From: Micromonospora craterilacus
Lineage (GTDB): Bacteria; Actinomycetota; Actinomycetes; Mycobacteriales; Micromonosporaceae
Assembly (NCBI RefSeq): GCF_003236315.1
Contig: NZ_POTY01000044.1
Coordinates: 1 to 33,624 of the forward strand
Reading direction: 5' to 3'
Length of the DNA: 33,624 nt
The position numbers and the translations under genes are program-made. A model generated the notes under the pieces. That model saw nothing but the letters and a program-made list of their open reading frames with translations, did no database searches and was not told where the DNA came from. Below, one piece after another: positions 27,301 through 32,481 of the stretch. Every line of letters starts with the position of its first letter. Position 1 is the first letter of the stretch.

Positions 27301-30300
27301 GGTGCTGCACGACGACGCCGGTGCGGCCACCGTGGCCCGGCTCGCCGGCCCGGTCCGGCCGGTCCGGCTCGGGGCGGATCCACCCGAGGTCCCGGCGGAG
27401 CTGCCGGCGACCGGGTCCGCGCCGGACGACACCGCGTACGTGATCTTCACGTCGGGGTCGACGGGACAGCCGAAGGGGGTGCCGATCACCCACCGGTCGA
27501 TGGTGAACTACCTCGACTGGGCGATCGACACCTTCGGCTACCGACCCGGCGACCGGCTGGCCCAGACCTCGTCGATCTGCTTCGACGCCTCGGTCCGGCA
27601 GATCCTGGCACCGCTGCTGGTCGGGGCCACTGTGGTCACCTTCCCCCGGTCGGTGCTGCGGGACCCGCAGGCGCTGCTGTCCCGGATGGAACGGGACCGG
27701 GTCACCGTGTGGAGTTCGGTACCCACCCTGTGGGAGCGGATCCTGCGGGCCGCCGAGGAACGGACGGTGCACGACGGCGTGCCGCCGGACCTCGGCGCCC
27801 TGCGCTGGGTGCACGTCGGCGGGGAAGAGCTGTCGCCGGTGCCGGTACGACGCTGGTTCGACCTCTTCGGCGACGGCTGCCGGATCACCAACCTGTACGG
27901 CCCCACCGAGGCGACGATCAACGCCACCTGGCACCTGATCGACCGCCGTCCCGACGACGCGGTACGCCGGTTGCCGATCGGCCGGCCGATCGGCGGGGCG
28001 CGGGTCCGGGTCGTCGACCCGGACGGGCACCCCTGCCCGCCCGGCGTGGCCGGTGAGCTGTACCTCGGCGGGGTCGGCATCGCCCCCGGCTATCTGGGTG
28101 AGCCCGAGCTGACGGCCGCCGCTTTCGGGCAGCACGGCGGCGAGTGGTACTACCGCAGCGGTGACCTGGGCCGGGCGGCCCCGGACGGCACGCTGGAGTT
28201 TCTCGGCCGCCTCGACGACCAGGTGAAGATCCACGGATACCGGCTGGAACCGGGTGAGATCGAGGCGGTGCTGCGCACTCATCCGGAGGTGGCCGCCGCG
28301 GTGGTGCTGCACCAGGCCGAGCCGCACCCACGACTGCACGCCTTCGTCGCACCCGCACCGCAATCCGGACCGACCGTGGCGCAGCTGCGGGAATACCTCG
28401 CCGACCGCCTGCCCGAGCAACTGGTCCCGGCCCGGATCCACCTGCTGGCCAGCCTCCCGCTGACCCCCACCGGGAAGGTCGACCGGGACCGGCTCCGGTC
28501 ACACGGCGGTTTCGCACCGGCCGCCGGCCCGGAGCGCCTCCCCGCACCGACCGGCCAGACCGCCGTAGCCACCGGAACCAGCACCGGCACCGGCACCGGC
28601 AGCGGCACCGAGGCGAGGCTGGCCCGGATCTGGGGCGAGCTGCTCGACCTGCCGACGATCGGTCCCGACGACGACTTCTTCGCCCTCGGCGGCGACTCCA
28701 TCCTGGTGCTGGAGGTCTTCGCCCGCGCGCAGGACCAGTTCCCGGCCACGCCGAGCCCGACCGTCATCTACCAGCACCGCACCCTCCGCACGCTCGCCGC
28801 CGCGATCGACGCTGCCGTCGATGCCACGGCACGCACCGCCGACACCACGGTGGTAAGCGATCCGGGTGAGCCGTACCCGGTGACGGCCACCCAGCGCGGC
28901 TTCCTGCTCGCCGACGCCGTCGCACCGGGCGCCGGCACCGCCTGGCTGGCCCGGCTGCGACTGCGCGGCCGGCTGCGCCGCGAGGTCCTCCAACGCGCCG
29001 TCGACCTGCTGGTGGCCCGGCACCCGATGCTGCGTACGGTCTTCCCCGCCGGAGCCCGGCCCCCGCTCCAGCAGGAGCTGCCCCCGTCGCTACGCCTACC
29101 GATCGGCTACCAGGTGCTCGCCGGCCCCGACGAGGTGGCCGCCCAGGTCGCCGAGGAACGCCAGCGGCGCTTCGAGCCGTGGGCATGGCCGCTGCTGCGG
29201 CTGCGGCTGCTGGCGCTCGCCCCCGACGACCACATCCTGCTGGTGCACGCCCACCACCTGATCGGCGACGGTTACAGCGCCGCCCTGCTCGGCCAGGAAC
29301 TGTTGGCGGTCTACCACCGGCTGGTGGCGGATCTCCCCGGCGACCTGTCCCCGCTGCGCACCCACTTCCGGGAGTACGTCGCGCTGCTGGCGCGCCGCGC
29401 CGCCGGCCCACCCGAGCCGAGCGCGCACACCTGGTGGGTCGGCCGGTTCGACACGCCGTACCGGCCGCCGGTGCTCGCTGCCCGCCCCGACTCCTCCGGC
29501 ACACCGGCCGTGAACGGTACGCCGATGGCGGGCCTTCCGGCGGTGTGCGGCTTCACCCTGGACGGGGCGGTGGTCAGCGGACTGCGCCGGCTGACCGCCG
29601 ACGCCGCGACCACCCTGTACGCCCCGGTGCTGACCGCGTACCACCGGGCGGTGGCCAGCCTCACCGGGCAGGACGACCTGGTCGTCGGCCTGGCGCTGAC
29701 GGGTCGGGACCATCCGCTGCCGGACCTGCACCGGATCTTCGGTCCCTGCGCGGCGATGCTGCCGTTGCGTCTGGGCGGATCGGCGGGCTTCGCCGAGCAG
29801 CTCGCTCGGGTCGCGGCCGAGGTCGCCGCCGCCCGGCGGCACGACGACCCGCCGTCGATCGCGGCGGCCGTGCCCGCCGGACCGGGCGGAACCCCCGCCG
29901 GCGCCCAGTTCTTCTTCAGCTTCCTGGACTTCGCCGCACTCGGTGGGCCGTCACCGACAGCGGCCGGCGTGCCGTCGTCCACGGCGGTCGGTGCCGGGAC
30001 AGACCGGCTCAGCCTCGACTGGGACGAGGAGACCGAACTGACGCCGCCGCCTCTCGGCACCGACCTGTTCCTGACCGCGCGCCCCGGACCGGACGGACTC
30101 CGCATCACGCTGCGCGGCTCGCCCAACACGGTGACCCCGGCCGAGCTGGGCCGGCTCGCGGACCGGCTGCGCGCCGACCTCACCGCCGCGGCCGCCGACA
30201 GTCCGCCCGCCGGGCGGCAGGCCACAGTGAACGAGATCGTGCCGGCGGCGACGGCTGGCCCGGCGCGGAGACTCAGGTTGGCCGCGGCCATCGTCGGTTA

Positions 30301-31399
30301 CCTGCCGCCGCCGGCGCAGCTCGCCGCGATCGCCGGGTTGCCCGCCGACCGCCTGCCCCGGGCACAGGTACGCGACCTGCTCTTTCCCGACGGCCGCCCG
30401 CGGCTGCTGGAGGAGCTGACCACCCCGCTGGGTGTCTCCGGCTTCGTCTGCCTGCCCCGGTTCGCCGACGAGCTGACCGCCGCCGGGGACGCCCTCGCCA
30501 CCGAGACCGGCGAGGCGGTCGACCTGGCCGCCAGCCTCGGTGCTCGATGCGTGTCGCTGGCCGGCATGATTCCCGCCCGTACCGGCTACGGCGTCGGTGT
30601 GCTGCGGCGTACCCGCAGCGGAGTCGCGGTGACCACCGGCCACGCGGCCACCGTCGTCTCCGTCGTCCGCACGGTGGAGGCCGCGCTGGCCGCCACCGGA
30701 CGAAGCCTTGCCGGCCGCAGCCTCGCTGTGGTCGGTCTCGGCTCGATCGGGTTCTCCTCGCTACGGTTGCTGCTGTCCCGGGCGGAACACCCGCCCGCGC
30801 GGCTCGTGCTCTGCGACGTCCCAGCCGCCGCACCCCGACTCGTCGAGCACGTCACGCGGCTGCGGGCGGACGGCTTCGCCGGTGACATCGAGGTGTGCCC
30901 GTCGGCCCCGGGAATCGCCCCGGCCGGCTACTCGGCGGAGGTGATCGTCGCGGCGACGAGCGCGGCCACCGAGCCGATCGAGGTCGACCGGCTGGCACCG
31001 GGAACGATCGTGGTGGACGACTCGTTCCCGCCCGCGTTGGACACCGGGCGGGCCCTGGCCCGGATGCGCCGAGACCGCGACATCCTGGTGGTCGGAGGTG
31101 GGCTGCTGCACGTCGGCCAGACCCGCCGCGACGTCCCGACGGAGCTGCCACCGGCACCGGCGGCCATGTCCGGGGCCGCCCTCGGGCTGCCCGGGACGAT
31201 CGCCTCCTGCCGGCTGGAGTCGCTGCTGTGGACGGCCGCCCCGGACCTGCCGCTGGTGCACGGCCTGGTGGACGATTCGACCGCGGCGGCGTATGCGCAA
31301 GCGCTGACCGGGGCCGGGATCACCGCCGCGCCCCTGCACCTGCTGCACCACCTCGTCGAACCGGACCTGCCCGGGATCCTGCCCGCGACTGTCACCTGA
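19697..31399 (+). CDS. Hybrid PKS-NRPS megasynthase: FAAL-ACP-KS-AT(broken)-KR-ACP-C-A-T-C-AAR-like reductase
   Basis: About 3,900 residues; ATG 19697 (weak GGAG 3 nt upstream) or GTG 19667. Order: FAAL (to about 21375; SSGSTGAPRG, YFHDMGLIG, RTTSGKLRRRRM); ACP1 (Ser 21557); KS (21730-22980; Cys 22208, His 22613, His 22730); AT remnant (23246-23895); KR (to about 25240; VGGGGGIG, Tyr 25058); ACP2 (Ser 25457); C1 (HHAAGDG at 26087); A (27000-28500; FTSGSTGQPKG, FDASV, YRSGDLG, TPTGKVDRDRL); T (Ser 28697); C2 (HHLIGDG at 29252); AAR-like reductase (30225-31396). There is no DH, ER, thioesterase or second A/T. The logic predicts a fatty acid loaded as acyl-AMP, one extension with reduction to 3-hydroxyacyl, coupling to one amino acid and reductive release. 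It is the core enzyme of the cluster. Confidence 0.96.
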   Translation: MDDYHPAVSIATGPGARRGLLDVLLDAAARTPDQVIVHVREDGTERTVSFRQLRDESLRVAGGYRAAGVAPGTPALLLADAGDDFQPMFWGALAAGLVPVPLPPEPNRVRAVRDLLADAVVVTDDATAAAADGLPAPVLRLAELRAGLPPDDLPTPAGDDVAFLQFSSGSTGAPRGVELTHDNVLANLEQARLATGARPDDVLVTWMPYFHDMGLIGTHLTPLAVGLKQVRIGPLAFAKRPAVWFTTAHRHRATLLSAANFALALAVRRVPAETLAGLDLSPVRCMVVGAEPISAAVWRSFVAHTRPARLDPAALRPVYGLAEATLAVTFPPPGETAAPLVLDRAELSRGRAVPTHPGPHAVELMDLGQPVTGCAVRIVDEHGRPLAEQRVGQIEVSGPNVARGYHRAPQASRDTFVGGWLRTGDLGFLRDGRLCVTGRAKDVVFVNGRTFHATDLESVAVATPGLPGDLTVVVGATDPDSGGERIVVFVPWARPPAEAAGVLAVVRARVAEVCGHDEVRVLPLPPGAFARTTSGKLRRRRMRDRYLAGDFADRERRWCVPANGSPADGAPAPVLRLPAAADGPSRRELEELIRQVWARVLDRSSATIGLHDRFLAIGGSSLKAMEVLAGLEDALGATLHPADLRDCATVAALADRLAVRPVVRPAAAPAVDRRGGGLATIAVIGMACRFPGADTPEEFWQRLVDGVDAVGPVPARRWTSAGDAARWGSFLDDPMLFDAGFFGLTAQEARLTDPHARLFLEIGYEALERAGYAGPRRHGHRIGVFAAVGESAYPELLAADGPIGGAAMLVGNLRNLVPARLAQALDLTGPALAVDTACSSALVALHLAARSLAAGECDVAVVGGVNLNLTETGYRMLDAAEALSPTGRCRAFDADADGFVPGEGGAALVLRRADDAHTDGDPVLAVVAGTAVGNDGRSLSLLAPNPHRQWEVIAGAYREAGIDPAEVSYVEAHGTGTELGDPVEVRSLATAYPPPADGVPRGLGSVKTNLGHLLNSAGLPALVKVILALRHQHLPPSLHHARPSVRFDLAEAGFAVVTEGRPWTAPGPLVAGINGFGFGGTNAHAVLREAPAVPPGSAPAEPGCHLATLTAHSAAALGQAARELAAHLRAHPELTEADVCASAGTARDDAPYRLAVLADGDLAGRLDAAADTPADGPVGRRPRTVLVFPDDGAALPAAAVRDLHDRLPVFRALLAEAAAAPVAGRPLLSWCLTGSAPDPQVAGPVAVAVGLALAGQLAAWGVVPDTTIGYGVGALAAVAARGELEPAEAVRRAGATARSAEPAWHAALRRLRHDGYDTVIDLGAGGRLHAALRATDDACPDPVRVLTVLDVAAQPAAGTGALLAAVGRLWTLGGPLDRSALYAGRRRVPVPTYPFQRRSYPPSAPPQAAVPLHRVAWRDAPLGAGELPARVRLRGPGIGGELAARLAATLAGRGVTVQAAPEPVGDLAPPEVTVWLAGPAVDPPDVAALDTAVAGQVDAVRALLDEPAEHLGRLLVLTEDVQVTGNVQVTGAAERPRPVQAVLTGLCWAMADERPDLPVQVIDLSSVDSVAVRVESVCRELSGCRLDDATDGGAGTGEHPLTGVAWRAGHRLGRHLVAAADRDDRSGDPDDRSAEPETGPTDGVHVIVGGGGGIGAELARTLAGRGRPTLLLAGRSEQAPDGLLAELTAAGATARYQRCDVTVPADVDALLAGVSRVETVWHAAGTVRIGTLAAKSVPDILAVLAPKVRGSHLLAEALRRHRHDRATLVGFSSVSAVLPGLAGAVGDYAAANAFLDAFAAAQRAAGRPAQAVGLAPITDTGMAARSGAAATAGRGTAGALTVRAALRALQAARGVDAAHLVVADLRPGPATVAPTAGQPAPGRPEVDELSRLLRRLLAEPLHRPSEEIADDVSFLTLGLDSLAAVDLVKRLEDELGRQLPVTLFFEYTTVAALAGHLAESGAAPTAPADGPTPPASPPAPVVAGPSRSAAPVPVADGEPFPLTAVQRAWYVNERLHPTVASYAFVRQTVTGPLDADLLGRALAGLAAHHPMLRVRFVPAASAGAPRQTILPPAAASGPAAISYEVLPLTGPLSELEERLCNTPVDLTRQPPLRAVLAREHPDRSHLLLVLHHAAGDGFSLNLLSEQLWADYTALARGRVPALPPASPGFGRYALDVAPPTDTDLTYWRETLDGPEWTLRLPYDGDPWGMPAPPYVTHLGELDDTLVARLRERAAEAGVSVFHLLLAGYVRCLARWSGQRRVPVSVARAGRDARLPGIERIVGPFADTLPLLVEVDPAEPAGQLADRLRESWTVAQRHGSVSSLDLARLLRPTGHGPRTASPAGFSFARFPVTADPDCPVTIAPTAAGSGSAATQLSLLWWESGATLQLSWNFPPRLFRRETVARLAAEHHQELVDLAAGPRQGHVDLRRPAADDGDVTGRIRAVCRRTPGAAALTDGDRTMTYRDLDQAADQVAELLATHGVRPGQPVGMLTAPGPESVIAVVGILRAGAAWVPLDAAHPPARLDGQLRRAGAGVVLHDDAGAATVARLAGPVRPVRLGADPPEVPAELPATGSAPDDTAYVIFTSGSTGQPKGVPITHRSMVNYLDWAIDTFGYRPGDRLAQTSSICFDASVRQILAPLLVGATVVTFPRSVLRDPQALLSRMERDRVTVWSSVPTLWERILRAAEERTVHDGVPPDLGALRWVHVGGEELSPVPVRRWFDLFGDGCRITNLYGPTEATINATWHLIDRRPDDAVRRLPIGRPIGGARVRVVDPDGHPCPPGVAGELYLGGVGIAPGYLGEPELTAAAFGQHGGEWYYRSGDLGRAAPDGTLEFLGRLDDQVKIHGYRLEPGEIEAVLRTHPEVAAAVVLHQAEPHPRLHAFVAPAPQSGPTVAQLREYLADRLPEQLVPARIHLLASLPLTPTGKVDRDRLRSHGGFAPAAGPERLPAPTGQTAVATGTSTGTGTGSGTEARLARIWGELLDLPTIGPDDDFFALGGDSILVLEVFARAQDQFPATPSPTVIYQHRTLRTLAAAIDAAVDATARTADTTVVSDPGEPYPVTATQRGFLLADAVAPGAGTAWLARLRLRGRLRREVLQRAVDLLVARHPMLRTVFPAGARPPLQQELPPSLRLPIGYQVLAGPDEVAAQVAEERQRRFEPWAWPLLRLRLLALAPDDHILLVHAHHLIGDGYSAALLGQELLAVYHRLVADLPGDLSPLRTHFREYVALLARRAAGPPEPSAHTWWVGRFDTPYRPPVLAARPDSSGTPAVNGTPMAGLPAVCGFTLDGAVVSGLRRLTADAATTLYAPVLTAYHRAVASLTGQDDLVVGLALTGRDHPLPDLHRIFGPCAAMLPLRLGGSAGFAEQLARVAAEVAAARRHDDPPSIAAAVPAGPGGTPAGAQFFFSFLDFAALGGPSPTAAGVPSSTAVGAGTDRLSLDWDEETELTPPPLGTDLFLTARPGPDGLRITLRGSPNTVTPAELGRLADRLRADLTAAAADSPPAGRQATVNEIVPAATAGPARRLRLAAAIVGYLPPPAQLAAIAGLPADRLPRAQVRDLLFPDGRPRLLEELTTPLGVSGFVCLPRFADELTAAGDALATETGEAVDLAASLGARCVSLAGMIPARTGYGVGVLRRTRSGVAVTTGHAATVVSVVRTVEAALAATGRSLAGRSLAVVGLGSIGFSSLRLLLSRAEHPPARLVLCDVPAAAPRLVEHVTRLRADGFAGDIEVCPSAPGIAPAGYSAEVIVAATSAATEPIEVDRLAPGTIVVDDSFPPALDTGRALARMRRDRDILVVGGGLLHVGQTRRDVPTELPPAPAAMSGAALGLPGTIASCRLESLLWTAAPDLPLVHGLVDDSTAAAYAQALTGAGITAAPLHLLHHLVEPDLPGILPATVT
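23246..23895 (+). other. Domain: degenerate, internally shortened acyltransferase
   Basis: The region between KS and KR begins FPDDGAALP (normal FPGQG) and ends TYPFQRRSYPP, the usual AT-KR linker. The nucleophile motif GHSxGE reads GYGVGA; the serine codon position (23507-23509) encodes Gly. After AVRRAGATARSAE the sequence jumps straight to the end of the domain (LRHDGYDTVIDLGAGGRLHAALRA), so roughly 100-120 residues with the GAFH His motif and the substrate Arg are absent. It cannot be a working AT. Confidence 0.85.
24255..24288 (+). repeat. 18-bp tandem duplication in the KR structural subdomain
   Basis: ACGTCCAGGTCACCGG occurs twice with an 18-nt period (24255-24270 and 24273-24288), giving a protein repeat DVQVTG-NVQVTG. 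In frame, so harmless; a sign of local slippage. Confidence 0.7.
28571..28612 (+). repeat. ACCGGC microrepeat encoding a Thr/Gly linker
   Basis: A run of imperfect ACCGGC hexamers encodes TGTSTGTGTGSGTE between the A domain and the PCP. It makes a flexible linker and is likely to vary in length between strains. Confidence 0.7.
28868..30210 (+). other. Domain: second condensation domain, no downstream A or T
   Basis: It starts EPYPVTATQRGFLLAD and keeps HHLIGDG (29252-29272), so it looks catalytically competent. It follows the only PCP and is directly followed by the reductase-like domain. It lacks epimerisation-domain motifs. It could couple the chain to a free amine or hydroxyl partner, or hold a structural role. 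Confidence 0.8.
30225..31396 (+). other. Domain: AAR-like acyl-ACP reductase fused at the C-terminus
   Basis: About 390 residues ending the protein. Compared from memory to cyanobacterial acyl-ACP reductase: AAIVGYLPPPAQLA recalls the FGLIGHLTSLEQAR start; VTTGHAATVVSVVRTVEAA matches FTTGNTHTAYVICRQVEAA; LAVVGLGSIGFSSLRLLL matches AVVGATGDIGSAVCRWL (nucleotide-binding motif at 30734-30751); and ASCRLESLL aligns with the catalytic-cysteine segment ACFAEAMLL (Cys codon 31208-31210). AAR reduces acyl-ACP to aldehyde with NADPH through a cysteine thioester. It is not the SDR-type R domain usual in NRPSs, nor a thioesterase. Confidence 0.7.
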
Positions 31400-31422
31400 G
31401 GCGACCTGCCGCCACCAGGCCC

Positions 31423-31436
31423 CGGGCGCTGGCCCG
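31423..31436. terminator. Possible terminator hairpin between convergent genes
   Basis: CGGGC-gctg-GCCCG lies in the 47-bp gap between the megasynthase stop and the stop of the convergent O-methyltransferase gene. Short, without U-tract; the call is based mainly on position. Confidence 0.2.
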
Positions 31437-31446
31437 AGCCGCAGTT

Positions 31447-32481
31447 TCAGACCTCGGCGGTGATCGGCTTGTACGCGGTGACCAGTTCCCAGGTGCCGGG
31501 CAGCACTTTCACCTGTTCGAAGCCGACCTCGGTGAGCAGCGTGGCGTAGAAGGTCACCTCCCGTAGCCGGCTGACGCAGTTGTCGACACCGATCAGGAAG
31601 TAGCTCCAGAAGAACTGCATGGCCAGGCGGTCCGGGGTACGGAACTCTTCGCAGATCAGCAGCAGTCCGCCCGGCTCCAGGGCCGCGTACGCCTGCTCCA
31701 CGAGGTGTCGGGCCACCTCGTTGGGCCAGTCGTGCAGCACCCGGACGAACGACAGCGCGTCGTACCCCCGCGGGAGTGGCTCGGCGAGGAAGTCGCCACC
31801 GACGAATCCCAGCCGCTCCGGGTGGCCACGGGCGACCCGGGTCGCCGCCACCAGCGGTGCCACCGCGGGCAGGTTGTACACGTCGGCCCGCAGCTTCGGC
31901 GCGGTGTCCAGGATGTGCGCGGCCAGTGTCCCGTCGCCGCCGCCCACGTCCAACAGCCGCTGCCGGTCGGGCCAGAGCCGGTCGGCGTGCTGCCGTACCG
32001 CCTCGATCACCGGGCCCAGCCCGACGGCCATGCTGCGTTCGAAGTCGGCGGTCTGGACGTCGGTCTTCGGGGGCCAGGCGAAGTCGTCGTCGCCGATGCT
32101 GACCTCGCCGCGGAGACTCTCGGCCAGCCGACCGTGCAGCTGCCGCCACGGGTAGCGATCCCGGTCCCGCTCGATCGCGGCCGGGCCGACCACCGCCTCG
32201 ACCGCGTCGCGTAGCCCGGGTACGGCCCGATAGCTGGCCGCGCCGATGGCCTCGGCGGGCTCGTCGTGGGTCAGGAAGCCGAGGCTCTCCAGGCAGTCCA
32301 GGAACTTGTACAGCCGAAGCGGGTGCACCTCGAACCGAGCCGCCAGCGTGTCGAGACGAACCGGCCCGGACTCCAACGCGTCGAGCAGCCCCAGGTCGAG
32401 CGCCGTCCGCAGCACGTCCATGGCCTTGGAGCCGTTGGCGAGCAGGCTCATCAGTGCCCGGGGCGAGAGCGTTACGGTCAT
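31447..32481 (-). CDS. O-methyltransferase with winged-helix dimerisation domain
   Basis: A 344-residue protein of the O-methyltransferase family 2 (hydroxyindole/antibiotic O-MT type). Residues 15-90 form the dimerisation winged helix (ALDLGLLDALESG, RLYKFLDCLESLGFL); motif I DVGGGDGTLA is at 178-187; motif FVGGDFLAEPLP and the VLHDWP motif with catalytic His250 follow. It methylates a hydroxyl group of a small molecule or a carrier-bound intermediate. ATG 32481 overlaps the class V aminotransferase stop (ATGA); the frame extending further upstream is not coding. Convergent to the megasynthase and probably a tailoring enzyme. Confidence 0.92.
   Translation of the reverse strand: MTVTLSPRALMSLLANGSKAMDVLRTALDLGLLDALESGPVRLDTLAARFEVHPLRLYKFLDCLESLGFLTHDEPAEAIGAASYRAVPGLRDAVEAVVGPAAIERDRDRYPWRQLHGRLAESLRGEVSIGDDDFAWPPKTDVQTADFERSMAVGLGPVIEAVRQHADRLWPDRQRLLDVGGGDGTLAAHILDTAPKLRADVYNLPAVAPLVAATRVARGHPERLGFVGGDFLAEPLPRGYDALSFVRVLHDWPNEVARHLVEQAYAALEPGGLLLICEEFRTPDRLAMQFFWSYFLIGVDNCVSRLREVTFYATLLTEVGFEQVKVLPGTWELVTAYKPITAEV

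Noticed and set aside
30225..31396. C-terminal thioesterase or SDR-type thioester reductase
   Set aside because: There is no GxSxG with a His/Asp triad and no N-terminal TGxxGxxG with YxxxK. The nucleotide motif sits in the middle of the domain, as in AAR.
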